From Aquibium microcysteis (GTDB lineage: Bacteria > Pseudomonadota > Alphaproteobacteria > Rhizobiales > Rhizobiaceae), in the NCBI RefSeq assembly GCF_014495845.1, contig NZ_CP061080.1, forward strand, positions 5,756,001-5,820,000: DNA of 64,000 nt, in the 5' to 3' direction. How positions within the stretch are numbered: the stretch's first letter is position 1; every line of letters starts with the position of its first letter. Below the pieces are notes generated by a model. The model was given only the letters and a program-made list of their open reading frames with translations, had not been told where the DNA came from and made no database searches. The translations under genes were made by a program, and so were the position numbers. Below are positions 8,339 to 16,814 of the stretch, one piece after another.

Positions 8339-9081
8339 AACCGGTGGCCGTCGTCACCGGCGGAGCGTCCGGCATCGGCCTGGCCGTTGTCGAACGCCTG
8401 CTGGACGACGGCTGGTCGGTGGCCGTGCTGGATGCGAATGCCGAGGCACTTGCCGAAAGCGAGGAGGCATTCGACGGCGAGGACGTGGTCTTCCTGCGGG
8501 CCGACATCACCGCCGGCGAGGATGTCGACGACGCGTTCGACGCCGTCGTGGACCGTTTCGGGCCGATCGGCGGGCTGGTCAACTGCGCCGGCATCGCCCG
8601 CGACCTGCCGGCGCTGGAGACGAGCGCCGAACTCTTCCGCCGCATCCTCGACGTCAATCTCGTCGGCTCCTTCATCTGCGTGCGGGCCGCGATCGCGCGC
8701 CGCGCAGAAGCGCTCTCGATCGTCAACGTCGCGTCGGTGTCGGGGCTGCGGGCGAATGCCGGCCGCGTCGCCTATGGCAGTTCGAAGGCCGGCGTGAAGA
8801 TGATGACGGAGGTGCTGGCGCTCGAACTCGGCGCCGACGGCGTGCGCGTCAACTGCGTCGCCCCTGGTCCGATCGACACGCCGCTGGTGGCGCAACTTCA
8901 CCGTGCCGAGGATCGCGCCGACTGGGTTGCGCGGGTGCCGCAGGCGCGCTACGGCGGCCCGGCGGAGGTTGCCGCGGCGGTAGCCTTCCTGCTGTCGCCG
9001 GAGGCGAGCTACGTCAATGGCCACACGCTGGCCGTCGACGGCGGGTTCCTGGCGGCGGGCATCATCCGCCGCGACCGCTGA
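8335..9081 (+). CDS. SDR-family oxidoreductase (3-oxoacyl reductase-like)
   Basis: 248 aa classical short-chain dehydrogenase. It has the cofactor site TGGASGIG (8-15) with D33 after the second beta strand, favouring NAD(H) over NADP(H). The structural motif NCAG is at 83-86, and the tetrad is N108, S134, Y147 and K151 (YGSSK). The C-terminal NGHTLAVDGGF is typical. It is translationally coupled to the thiolase gene. Reaction by inference: reversible oxidation of a 3-hydroxyacyl-type or alcohol intermediate connected with the thiolase. Confidence 0.88.
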   Translation: MKPVAVVTGGASGIGLAVVERLLDDGWSVAVLDANAEALAESEEAFDGEDVVFLRADITAGEDVDDAFDAVVDRFGPIGGLVNCAGIARDLPALETSAELFRRILDVNLVGSFICVRAAIARRAEALSIVNVASVSGLRANAGRVAYGSSKAGVKMMTEVLALELGADGVRVNCVAPGPIDTPLVAQLHRAEDRADWVARVPQARYGGPAEVAAAVAFLLSPEASYVNGHTLAVDGGFLAAGIIRRDR

Positions 9082-9110
9082 CCAGAACAGATTCCGGAGG
9101 ATTTTTCCCG

Positions 9111-9593
9111 ATGCGCAGACTTGCTGCGACCCTTGCTTTCGGCCTTGCCCTGACCGGTGCCGCCGCCGCCCAGGACGACCTCGGTACGCCCTATGTGCAG
9201 GCCTTCTGCGTGCTGGCCAATGCCGAGAACGGGATGGGCAGGCTGTATCTCGTCACGCCCGGCCTCGGCGACGCGATCATGAAGGCGCTCGGCGAGAACG
9301 AGAAGCGGCAGGCCGAGACGCCGGACGAGAAGCCGCCGCTCGGCGACGGCATTCCCTGGCAGAGTTTTCCCGATGTCGCCCCGGTCTGCGAGGCCGGCGC
9401 CACCACCGCCGACGGCGACAGGCTGATCGCCCGGGTCCAGTATCGCTTCCCCGACCAGCCGGACGGCAACTGGATCGACCGGCTGGTGCTGGTGAAGGGG
9501 CCGGACGGCGCCTACACGATCGACGACGTGCTCTATGGCGAGGAAGGCGAGGACTCCCTGCGCGGCGCGCTGGCAAACGCCTTCGCCGAATAG
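9111..9593 (+). CDS. Small periplasmic protein of unknown function
   Basis: 160 aa with a Sec signal peptide (about 1-21, ending GAAAAQ) and a short mature domain. The mature part has two cysteines (AFCVLAN and APVCEAG) that could form a disulfide, and a C-terminal beta-rich region (RVQYRFPDQPDGNWIDRLVLV). A strong CCGGAGGA ribosome site precedes the ATG. It follows the thiolase-SDR pair by 29 bp and could share its transcript, but no functional link is visible. It converges with the DUF3750 gene, leaving only 2 bp between stops. I do not recognise the family. Confidence 0.7.
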   Translation: MRRLAATLAFGLALTGAAAAQDDLGTPYVQAFCVLANAENGMGRLYLVTPGLGDAIMKALGENEKRQAETPDEKPPLGDGIPWQSFPDVAPVCEAGATTADGDRLIARVQYRFPDQPDGNWIDRLVLVKGPDGAYTIDDVLYGEEGEDSLRGALANAFAE

Positions 9594-9595
9594 CA

Positions 9596-10369
9596 TCAGG
9601 CTCCCGGCCAGAGCGGCACGCGGCCGAAGGCGGGGATCTTCAGTGCCGGCCGGGCCAGATCCAGCCCGGCCACCAGCCCCATGAAATGCAGTTCGAGGCC
9701 GCTGCGGGCACCGACCGCGAAGCCGGCGAGGCCGTTCAAGGTCACGTGCAGGTCGCGGCCGTCGGGCGCGAGGTCGAACGAGGCGACGCCCGGCGCATAG
9801 TCGCGGCCCGTCGCGTTGGGCGGCAGCGTGGCGCCCAGCGCCGGCACCTGCCGCAGCACGTGCGCGACGAAGCTGTTGGAGTTCGGCCCCGGCCAGATGC
9901 GGTAGTCGCCCCGTCCGGCATAGGGATAGGAGGCGATCGCCGCGTCCATCTCCGCCAGCAGGCTTGCCGCGCGCTCGCCCTCGGCCATCGCCACGAGCTC
10001 GGGCGCATTGGAGTACCAGCGCCCGTCGGCGGCCCAGCCGTCGCGGCGGATCGGCGAGCCCCAGCCCACCTTGTCGTAGCGTTCGTAGCGGGTGGCGCCG
10101 GGCCGCTTGAGCACGATCCAGCTGTGCACCGAGAACGCTCCCTTCAGGCCGCCGGTGCGGGCGGCGAACACGTAGACGGCCGCAGCATTGCGTTCGGGTG
10201 CGGCCGGCAGCAGCCCGCTCGACGACCAGTCGGCCGAGCGCCAGGAGCCGGGCCGGTCGACCAGCGACCACCAGCCGGCGGTGGCGACCGCGGGCGCGAC
10301 GAAGAGGATGGCGACCAGCATCGCCAGGAGCTTGAGCGTCGACAGGATTCGAAAGCCTTTGCGTCTCAT
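9596..10369 (-). CDS. DUF3750-family membrane-anchored protein
   Basis: 257 aa. A single N-terminal membrane segment (about 10-32) is followed by a periplasmic domain matching the alphaproteobacterial DUF3750 family as I remember it. Characteristic stretches are WPGPNSNSFVAHVLR (about 160-175), SVHSWIVLK and YDKVGWGSP. The conserved H, S, N and W residues suggest an enzymatic or binding role, but none is established. It is divergent from the asparaginase gene, with 56 bp between starts, so the two share a small promoter region. Confidence 0.78.
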   Translation of the reverse strand: MRRKGFRILSTLKLLAMLVAILFVAPAVATAGWWSLVDRPGSWRSADWSSSGLLPAAPERNAAAVYVFAARTGGLKGAFSVHSWIVLKRPGATRYERYDKVGWGSPIRRDGWAADGRWYSNAPELVAMAEGERAASLLAEMDAAIASYPYAGRGDYRIWPGPNSNSFVAHVLRQVPALGATLPPNATGRDYAPGVASFDLAPDGRDLHVTLNGLAGFAVGARSGLELHFMGLVAGLDLARPALKIPAFGRVPLWPGA

Positions 10370-10425
10370 CGTCGAAGGGAATAGGTGCGGGCGCAGGATC
10401 GAGACAGTGAAATCTTGGTGAAGCC

Positions 10426-11439
10426 ATGGCGAACCCCGTCCTCGTGGAAGTCACCCGCGGCAACCGCGTCGAGAGCCGCCACCGCGGCGCGGTCGTCGTG
10501 GTCGACGCCGAGGGCGGCACGCTGGTGGAGATCGGCGATGCCGACCGGCCGGTCTTCCCGCGCTCCTGCATCAAGGCGATCCAGGCGCTGCCGCTGGTGG
10601 AGAGCGGCGCGGCCGACGCCTTCGGCCTCGGTGACCGCGAACTGGCGCTCGCCTGCGCCTCGCATTCGGGTGAGCCGGCGCATGTGGCGGGTGCGGCCGC
10701 CATGCTCGCCCGCGCGGGGCTCGACGAGACCGCGCTCGAATGCGGCACGCACTGGCCGGGCAGCCAGGAGGCGACGCTGGAGCTCGCCCGCGCGGGCGGC
10801 GCGCCGTCGCAGCTGCACAACAACTGCTCGGGCAAGCATGCCGGCTTCCTCTGCGCCTGCACGCACATGGGTCTCGCCCATCGCGGCTACGTCGACTACG
10901 GCCACCGCTACCAGGCGCTGCTGCGCGCCACGATGGAGGAGGTGACGGGCGCGATCCACGACGAGGCCAATGTGGGCATCGACGGCTGCGCCATCCCGAC
11001 CTACGCGATCCCTTTGCGGGCGCTGGCGCTGGGCTTCGCGCGCATGGGCAGCGGCATCGGCATGGGCGTGGAGCGGATGAAGGCGGCGCGCCGGCTGCTT
11101 TCGGCCTGCATGGCCGAGCCTTTCCACATGTCGGGCAGCGGCACGATGGACCTGGCGCTGATGCAGGCCGGGCAGGGGCGCATCTTCGTCAAGACCGGCG
11201 CGGAGGCCGTCTATGTCGCGGCGCTGCCGACGCTGGGGCTCGGCGTCGCGGTGAAATGCGACGATGGCGGCACGCGCGCCTCGGAGGCGATCGTGGCCGA
11301 GGTGCTGGCGGGCCTGTTTGCCGGCGACGAGGGGCTGTCGGCGCGGCTCAGCGACCTCGCCCGCCCGGCGGTGAAGAACCGCAACGGCACGGCGGTCGGG
11401 CAGGTGCGGCCGACGGAGGCGCTGGCGCTGGCGCGCTGA
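10426..11439 (+). CDS. L-asparaginase, Rhizobium etli ReAV type
   Basis: 337 aa asparaginase of the asparaginase II (PF06089) family, unrelated to E. coli AnsA/AnsB and to plant-type enzymes. The residues reported as catalytic in ReAV are present with an offset of one: S47 and K50 (RSCIKAIQ), S79 (CASHSGEP), and the metal site formed by C134, K137 (NNCSGKHAGF), D186 and C188 (GIDGCAIPTY). It hydrolyses asparagine to aspartate and ammonia in the cytosol. It stands alone between the divergent DUF3750 gene and a convergent beta-helix gene. Intact and full length. Confidence 0.9.
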   Translation: MANPVLVEVTRGNRVESRHRGAVVVVDAEGGTLVEIGDADRPVFPRSCIKAIQALPLVESGAADAFGLGDRELALACASHSGEPAHVAGAAAMLARAGLDETALECGTHWPGSQEATLELARAGGAPSQLHNNCSGKHAGFLCACTHMGLAHRGYVDYGHRYQALLRATMEEVTGAIHDEANVGIDGCAIPTYAIPLRALALGFARMGSGIGMGVERMKAARRLLSACMAEPFHMSGSGTMDLALMQAGQGRIFVKTGAEAVYVAALPTLGLGVAVKCDDGGTRASEAIVAEVLAGLFAGDEGLSARLSDLARPAVKNRNGTAVGQVRPTEALALAR

Positions 11440-11499
11440 GGCGGGCCTGCCGCGCGAGCCGCCGCGCCGTCCTCGACGGCAATCGGGGGGCGCTGCGCG

Positions 11500-12879
11500 T
11501 CAGTCCGAATGGTTGGCCGCGATCGTCAGATGCGCGAAACCGGCGGCGCCGGGGAGCGCGAGATCGCCGGTGGCGGGCTTGCCCCAGCGATGGCCGACAA
11601 TGGCGCCGTACGGCGTTTCGGAGATGATATTGCCGGAGATGACCGCCGCGCCGGCGCCCTCCACCACGCTGACCGCGATGCCCGTGCCGGCCCGGCGGAT
11701 GACGTTGCCGGTGGCGGAGACGTCGCGCAGGAACGATCCCCAGCCGAGCTGCAGGCCATGGCGCGGCGCGCCCTCGATCACGTTGCCGGTGACGGCGGTG
11801 TCGGCCTCCACGGTGATGCCGATGCCGAAGCCGGCGCCGGAGGATTCGTAGGGGCCGGTTTGCGAGAGGTTGCGGACGAGATTGCCGGAGCAGACCGCGA
11901 GCCGGCCGCCCTTGTCGAAGTTGACGATGGAGATGCCCTTGGCGGCGCCGTCGACGACGTTGTTCGAAATCACCGCGCCCTCGAAGGCGAATTCGGCGTA
12001 GATCGCCGTCTCGCCCGAGCGCAGGCAGGTGTTGGCCGCGACCTGGAGATTGCTGCCGCCGTTCGACCGGATGGCCGAGAAGGCGCAGTCGGAGACCTGG
12101 TTGCCGGAGATCGTGACGGAGCCGGCGCGGAACACGTTGATGCCGTTGCCGACCTGGCCGGTGCCGCCGTCGCGGGCGGCGATCCGCTGCACGCGGTTGC
12201 CGGTGACAAGCGTGCCGTCCTCGCCGGGCGCGCTGCGATGGACGAGGATACCGCCATTGCCACAGTCGGTCACCCTGTTGCCGGAGATCTCGAGCCCGGT
12301 CGCGTCGACGCTGTAGAGGCCGAAATTCGCCGCCTCCGCGATGGTGCAGCGCGCGACGCTGCCGCCGCAGCGCGCGAGTGCGAGGCCGCTGCCGGCGCTG
12401 CCGGTGAAGCTGCAGTCCTCGATGACCAGCCGCGCCACGCCGGCGAGTTCGAGCGTCGCCCGGACGCCCTTTCCAGGCCGCCGGCCGGCGCCGTCGAGCA
12501 CCAGCCCCGACAGTTCGACGTGTGCGGCGCCGTCGCCGGCGAAGAGGGAGCCGCCGCCGCCCTGGACGAGGCGCGTGGCGCCGGGCACGCCCATGAGCAC
12601 CAGCCGGCGCGGCAGGGGAACGTCGGCGACGACGTAGGTGCCTGCGGGCAGGAACACCGGCGCCTCGCGCCCGGCGGCAGCCGCGAGCACGCGGGCGAAG
12701 GCCCGGCTCTGGTCCTCGGCGACGTCCGGCCGGAGGCCGAACTCGGCCGCGTCGATCGCCCCGCGCAGCGCCGCCGTCCCGAAACCGGACAGGGCCTGTC
12801 CGCGCGTGGACGCGGTGCCTGCCGCCATCGCGGCGCCCGTGGCCGCCAGTCCCGCCATGAAGCGCCGCCTGTCCATCAT
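11500..12879 (-). CDS. Tat-exported right-handed parallel beta-helix repeat protein (TIGR03808-like)
   Basis: 459 aa from the ATG at 12879, chosen because AAGGACG lies 6-10 nt upstream; a GTG at 12909 is the alternative. A twin-arginine signal is present (DRRRFMAGLAATGAAM). The mature protein is built of about 25-residue coils rich in ISGN, VTGN and ISNN turns (for example VTISGNQVSDCAFSAIRSN), the classic parallel beta-helix pattern of pectate-lyase-like folds. Family members are described as TAT-translocated repetitive proteins of unknown role. Polysaccharide binding or cleavage is plausible from fold only. Convergent with asparaginase; monocistronic. Confidence 0.85.
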   Translation of the reverse strand: MMDRRRFMAGLAATGAAMAAGTASTRGQALSGFGTAALRGAIDAAEFGLRPDVAEDQSRAFARVLAAAAGREAPVFLPAGTYVVADVPLPRRLVLMGVPGATRLVQGGGGSLFAGDGAAHVELSGLVLDGAGRRPGKGVRATLELAGVARLVIEDCSFTGSAGSGLALARCGGSVARCTIAEAANFGLYSVDATGLEISGNRVTDCGNGGILVHRSAPGEDGTLVTGNRVQRIAARDGGTGQVGNGINVFRAGSVTISGNQVSDCAFSAIRSNGGSNLQVAANTCLRSGETAIYAEFAFEGAVISNNVVDGAAKGISIVNFDKGGRLAVCSGNLVRNLSQTGPYESSGAGFGIGITVEADTAVTGNVIEGAPRHGLQLGWGSFLRDVSATGNVIRRAGTGIAVSVVEGAGAAVISGNIISETPYGAIVGHRWGKPATGDLALPGAAGFAHLTIAANHSD

Positions 12880-13084
12880 CGGTACGTCCTTGCCGTTGGA
12901 ATGGGACACGAGGCAGGACGCGTGCCAGACGGGGCGGGCGACGGTGCGCCGGGCTGGCGCGCGCCGATGAGGGTTTGGACGATCGTTGTGACCAGGTAGC
13001 CGTTACGAGGTGCCGGTCTCAAGCACCGGGTGCCCAGACGCGCGGAGTAGACGACGGCGTCGGACGTGAGAGCGTTCGCCGGCG

Positions 13085-13876
13085 TCATCGCGGGAGAGGG
13101 GCATTCCGCTGTCCCGCCAGCCACAGGTGCAGAAACAGCAGGATCAGCGGGGAGGGTGCGATCGCCATCATCTTGAGAAATGCTGCGGACATCAGGTGGA
13201 GATCGCCTCGGCTCGTATAGCAGGATGCCCTGACCAGACAGTCTCGCGCGGCGCGCCTCGCCGATCCGTGTTCCGCGTAGTCGATCCATCCGAAATAGGC
13301 TGCGAGAAAGAGGAGTACAAACAGGAACAATCCAACCAGACCCCTGATCCTGAACGGTGGTCGTCCCTGCGGATAGACCGAATCGGTTGGTTTTCTGTTC
13401 GCCCTCGACAGGGTGGATAGCGCAATGAACATCGTGAAGACCAATCCGCCAGACACGATGGTCGTCATGATCGACTGAACACGTAGAAGATGGTCGCCGG
13501 TGAGGCCAAGCACCGTCTCATACTTGTCGATGAAGGGGAAGACATAGCTTCCCGCAACGGCGATCGATTCCCGAAAGAAACCCCATATCGAATCGTCATT
13601 CTCGATATGCGTCAACAGGGACGATGTCATCGAGCAGGCGAGAAAGAGACAAAGAAATACTTCCGGAATGTACTTCATTGGCTCGCCGTTCACTTTGGGT
13701 TTGAACTGCGGCGGTGCAATTCGTTCGATGCCCACCATGGCTGCAGGGAAGAGAAGCATCGCCATCAGGAGCATCGAGGCAAGCAGGCGACCGTCCGTCG
13801 ATGCGTCCCGGACGGTCCAGGTCAGCAGCTGCAGCGCAGCGAACCAGACGAGGCCGTAAATGACGGTCTTGCGCAT
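13085..13876 (-). CDS. Polytopic membrane protein of unknown function, lower GC than neighbours
   Basis: 263 aa with about six hydrophobic segments (for example LLASMLLMAMLLFPAAMVGI, FLCLFLACSMTSSLL, LVGLFLFVLLFLAAYFGW and SPLILLFLHLWLAG). There is no enzymatic motif I recognise. Base composition and codon use are visibly more AT-rich than in all flanking genes (for example codons AAA, AAT and ATA, and the stretch around 13560-13700), suggesting recent acquisition. The start is taken at the ATG of MRKTVIYG; the reading frame continues upstream but without typical protein character. Neighbours (beta-helix protein, Gre factor) give no functional hint. Confidence 0.65.
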   Translation of the reverse strand: MRKTVIYGLVWFAALQLLTWTVRDASTDGRLLASMLLMAMLLFPAAMVGIERIAPPQFKPKVNGEPMKYIPEVFLCLFLACSMTSSLLTHIENDDSIWGFFRESIAVAGSYVFPFIDKYETVLGLTGDHLLRVQSIMTTIVSGGLVFTMFIALSTLSRANRKPTDSVYPQGRPPFRIRGLVGLFLFVLLFLAAYFGWIDYAEHGSARRAARDCLVRASCYTSRGDLHLMSAAFLKMMAIAPSPLILLFLHLWLAGQRNAPLPR

Positions 13877-14044
13877 GAGGACAGCCCGGGGGGCAGACGA
13901 TCTGCAATCTTTCGGCGAATTCTCGTCCGGCGTCCAGCCTGGGAACGTTGTCTGGGCGGGGGAAGAGCCATCGACCGGCAGGCTCGCAGCCTGTCGCGAC
14001 CCGCGCGGGTTGCTTCGCCGGTCCCGGGACCCCAGATTCGGGGA

Positions 14045-14512
14045 ATGAGCAGAGCCTTCACCAGCAATGGCGACAGCCTGTCGGGCCTCTCCGACATCGG
14101 CGAACGTCCCGTCAGCCCGCACCGCAACCTCGTGACGCGCGAGGGGCTGGCCGCCATCGACGCGCAACTCGCCGAACTGCACGCGCTGTTCGCCCGGGCG
14201 GAGGCCGAGGCCGACCGCGAGAAGATCGCGCTCGTCTCGCGCGACCTGCGCTACTGGACGGCACGGCGCGAGAATGCCGAGCTTTCCGAGCCGGACCCGG
14301 ACAGCGAGGTCGTGCGCTTCGGCATGACGGCGACGATCGAGGACGAGGACGGCGCGCGCAAGACCTGGCGCATCGTCGGCGAGGACGAGGCCGACGCGGC
14401 GCACGGCACCATCAGCCACGTCTCGCCGATGGCGCAGGCGCTGTTCGGCAAGGGCGTCGGCGCGCTGGTGACGGTCGGCGGCAAGGAATGGGAGATCGTC
14501 GCGCTGGGGTGA
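14045..14512 (+). CDS. GreA/GreB-family transcription elongation factor-like protein
   Basis: 155 aa. The N-terminal region (about 28-85) is a predicted coiled coil (LAAIDAQLAELHALFARAEAEA). The C-terminal part is the GreA/GreB FKBP-like domain, with DEADAAHGTISHVSPMAQAL and the final GGKEWEIVAL. Gre factors insert the coiled coil into the RNA polymerase secondary channel to rescue backtracked complexes. This copy is probably an accessory homologue (Rnk/GreB-like), not the main greA, because the N-terminal coil is less conserved. It converges with corA. Confidence 0.8.
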   Translation: MSRAFTSNGDSLSGLSDIGERPVSPHRNLVTREGLAAIDAQLAELHALFARAEAEADREKIALVSRDLRYWTARRENAELSEPDPDSEVVRFGMTATIEDEDGARKTWRIVGEDEADAAHGTISHVSPMAQALFGKGVGALVTVGGKEWEIVALG

Positions 14513-14534
14513 GGATGGGGATCGGCGGCGCCGT

Positions 14535-15524
14535 CTACAGCCAGCCCTTGGCGCGGAAGAACAGCAGCGGCACCACCGCGGCGACGACCATGGCGCCCAG
14601 CGCGAAGGGATAGCCGAGCAGCCACTGGAGTTCGGGCATGTGCTCGAAGTTCATGCCGTAGATCGAGGCGACCAGCGTCGGCGGCATGAACACGACGGCG
14701 GCGACCGAGAAGATCTTGATGATGGCATTCTGCTCGACGGAGACGAGGCCGACCACCGTGTCGAGGAGGAAGATCGTCCGTTCCGACAGATAGCTCACCT
14801 GCTCGGTGAGCGACTGGACGTCGCGCTGCAGCGACTTCAGCCAGGTCCGGGCCGCCGATTTCGACTTTTCCGGCCTGCCGTTGTTCTGGACGTAGAGGAT
14901 CAGGCGGGCGAGCCCGGACAGGCTGTCGCGCACCTTGCCCAGGAACTCGCCTTCGCGGCCGATCGACTGCAGGCCGGTCCGGAACTCGGCGGTCGACATC
15001 GGCTTGCCGCGGGCGCCGGTGATCAGCCGGGTCGATTCCGCGTCGAGGCGCTGCGAGACGCTTTCGAGCACGTCGGCCAGCCGGTCGGTGATGCTCTCGA
15101 GCAGCCCGAACAGGACCGCCGTCGGTTCGCAGCCGTCGGAGACGAGATTGTTGCCGGACTTGCCCGCATGCGCGACGTAGAAGTCGAAGGGCTGCGGCCG
15201 GCTGTAGCGTACGGTGACGAGCAGGCGTTCCGACAGGACGAAGGTGATCGGCGCGATGCCGGGCACGCCGGAATCGGCCGCATAGATGACCGGGCAGGTC
15301 AGATAGAGCGTGCCGTTCTCCGCGTAGAAGCGGCTCGATTCCTCGATCGCGCGCATCTCGTCGCGGGTCGGGATCGAGATGCCGGCGAGCGCCTCCACCC
15401 GCGCATCCTCCTCGGCGGACGGCTCGATCATGTCGATCCAGACGAGGCCATCCGGCATGGCGGCTTCGGCGGCCGGCTCGGCCAGGACGAGCCTGTGATC
15501 GGCAACGGTGTACGTCTTCAGCAT
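14535..15524 (-). CDS. corA: CorA-family magnesium/divalent cation transporter
   Basis: 329 aa. A large cytoplasmic alpha/beta and coiled-coil funnel domain (about 1-265) is followed by two C-terminal membrane helices. The signature GMN (290-292, in YGMNFEHMPEL) sits at the end of the first helix and forms the selectivity ring of the pentamer. The last residues (RAKGWL) are basic as expected. Substrate Mg2+ (also Co2+ or Ni2+) is from family knowledge. Single gene; the Doc toxin gene on the same strand begins upstream after a 55-bp gap. Confidence 0.92.
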   Translation of the reverse strand: MLKTYTVADHRLVLAEPAAEAAMPDGLVWIDMIEPSAEEDARVEALAGISIPTRDEMRAIEESSRFYAENGTLYLTCPVIYAADSGVPGIAPITFVLSERLLVTVRYSRPQPFDFYVAHAGKSGNNLVSDGCEPTAVLFGLLESITDRLADVLESVSQRLDAESTRLITGARGKPMSTAEFRTGLQSIGREGEFLGKVRDSLSGLARLILYVQNNGRPEKSKSAARTWLKSLQRDVQSLTEQVSYLSERTIFLLDTVVGLVSVEQNAIIKIFSVAAVVFMPPTLVASIYGMNFEHMPELQWLLGYPFALGAMVVAAVVPLLFFRAKGWL

Positions 15525-15579
15525 CGTCGGCGTCCGCGCGGTTTCGGCCGGCGGTGCCTACCACGCCGGGCAGGGTCCG

Positions 15580-15972
15580 TCACGCGCCGACCGGCACGGC
15601 CTCGGTATGGTCGCGGAAGAACGCCGCCGCGCCGGTCTCGTCGATCTCGCCGGCGGCCACCATCAGGACGAACTGAATCAGGTCGGCGTCATCGGCTTCC
15701 AGGCTCCAGCCGTTGAAGAAGAGAAACAGGTCGGCGGCGGCCAGCGCCGTTCGCTTGTTTCCATCGACGAAAGGGTGGTTCCGCGCGATTCCGAAGAGAT
15801 AGGCGGCTGCGAGGTCGAAGATGTCGGGATCGCCATAGGCTTCCTTCTGCAGCGGTCGGGCGAGCGCGGACTCGAGCATCCCGATATCGCGGATGCCGGG
15901 AGGACCTCCGTAGAGGCGCAGTTGTTCTGCGTGGAGAGCCTCCACGAACTCCCGCGAATGATGGACGATCAT
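15580..15972 (-). CDS. doc: Doc-family (Fic fold) toxin of a toxin-antitoxin module
   Basis: 130 aa, the size of phage P1 Doc (death on curing). The active motif is H66-P-F-V-D-G-N-K-R-T-A, matching the Doc HxFxDxNKRTA motif. Doc toxins phosphorylate EF-Tu and stop translation. Its ATG overlaps the stop of the upstream AbrB-like antitoxin (ATGA), so toxin synthesis depends on antitoxin translation. All catalytic positions look intact. The antitoxin partner is of the AbrB/MazE swapped-hairpin class, not Phd. Confidence 0.9.
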   Translation of the reverse strand: MIVHHSREFVEALHAEQLRLYGGPPGIRDIGMLESALARPLQKEAYGDPDIFDLAAAYLFGIARNHPFVDGNKRTALAAADLFLFFNGWSLEADDADLIQFVLMVAAGEIDETGAAAFFRDHTEAVPVGA

Positions 15973-16199
15973 TTCGCGAGCGCCCGGTAGACGGTTTCAT
16001 ATTTCTTCATGCGCTCGCGGGCGATCGCCATCTTGCGCTCGAACTCCTCCGCTGAATCCTCGACCCGGCGCAGACGCAACTCGTCGCCGTCCCGGATGAC
16101 CACGACCGAGTCGCCCGCCTTGAGGTTGAGGCTCTGGAGCAGGTCCTTCGGCAGGATGACGCCTTCGGAATTGCCGATCTTGCGGATGACGGTGTTCAT
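15969..16199 (-). CDS. AbrB/MazE-type antitoxin of the Doc module
   Basis: 76 aa. The N-terminal swapped-hairpin DNA-binding domain is clear (IRKIGNSEGVILPKDLL, residues about 5-21, then LKAGDSVVVI). The C-terminal helical tail (EEFERKMAIARERMKKYETVY) probably wraps the toxin. I chose the ATG at 16199, with AGGAG about 8 nt upstream. It is the first gene of a two-gene operon and very likely autoregulates it by binding the palindromes at 16210-16257. Intact. Confidence 0.88.
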   Translation of the reverse strand: MNTVIRKIGNSEGVILPKDLLQSLNLKAGDSVVVIRDGDELRLRRVEDSAEEFERKMAIARERMKKYETVYRALAK

Positions 16200-16209
16200 G
16201 GCGAGGACT

Positions 16210-16257
16210 CCTGTTGCAACGGGCATTAGAACATTGATCGCACCAGGTTGCAACAGG
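16210..16257 (-). promoter_or_regulatory. Promoter with paired palindromic operators for the AbrB-Doc operon
   Basis: CCTGTTGCAAC (16210-16220) and GTTGCAACAGG (16247-16257) are an exact 11-bp inverted repeat; each arm contains the self-palindromic 8-mer GTTGCAAC. On the minus strand the distal arm supplies a -35 box TTGCAA (16253-16248). After 17 bp follows a -10 box TCTAAT (16230-16225). The proximal arm runs into the ribosome site (CAACAGGAG). An antitoxin dimer pair bound at both arms would cover the promoter and the 5' UTR, as expected for autorepression of a toxin-antitoxin operon. Confidence 0.75.
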
Positions 16258-16406
16258 GGTTGGAACAGCCGGGGCCGCGAAGTCTCGCATCGCAGGGCGT
16301 AAGCCCCCTCACCGTCACCCTACGCGTGCCACCTCTCCTCCACGTCGTGAGGGAAGGGAATTGCCGATCGCGGAGGCAGACATCAACCCGTTCAGCTGAA
16401 CGGGGG

Positions 16407-16814
16407 CTATGCCGGCAGCGTCTCCACGTCGGTTTCGCGCAGGAGCCGGTCGAGCGTCAGCATGGGAACGCCGGCCGCCTTGGCATGGGCATAGTGGAAG
16501 CAGTCGAAATTGCTCAGATACCGCTTGCCGAGACCATGCCTCTCGGCAACGGCGACGGCGTGGGACAAGACCTCGTGGGGCGAAATCGGCTCTCGCAGTT
16601 CGATCTGACGCTCCGCCAGCCAATCGACGACGAGGGCTGCGGTGGCGGAGTAGGGACAGTCGAGCTGGTCGGGGCGCGACATGGCGATGATCGCCTCCCA
16701 GGCCGCCAATGGCGAGGTGAAGGGGGAGTCGGCTTTCTCCAGCGCGGCTTCATAGGCCGCCGCCGTGTCCTCGCCGGCCATCAGTGAAATGATGACGCAG
16801 GCATCGACGAACAT
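16407..16814 (-). CDS. vapC: VapC-type PIN-domain ribonuclease toxin
   Basis: 135 aa PIN-domain endoribonuclease. Acidic metal-binding residues are visible at D4 (MFVDACVI), E40 (AAWEAII), D104 (NFDCFHYAHA) and D122/D129 near the C-terminus. The usual LLFKGDDF segment is replaced by MLTLDRLLRETD, a small deviation. It follows the VapB antitoxin with a one-base overlap (TGATG). VapC toxins cleave tRNA or rRNA loops; this target is unknown. It lies next to the AbrB-Doc module, giving two adjacent toxin-antitoxin systems on the same strand. Confidence 0.87.
   Translation of the reverse strand: MFVDACVIISLMAGEDTAAAYEAALEKADSPFTSPLAAWEAIIAMSRPDQLDCPYSATAALVVDWLAERQIELREPISPHEVLSHAVAVAERHGLGKRYLSNFDCFHYAHAKAAGVPMLTLDRLLRETDVETLPA

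Noticed and set aside
12880..13289. Minus-strand open frame of about 137 residues in the beta-helix/membrane-protein gap
   Set aside because: It overlaps the membrane protein gene in another frame and has random composition without a ribosome site.
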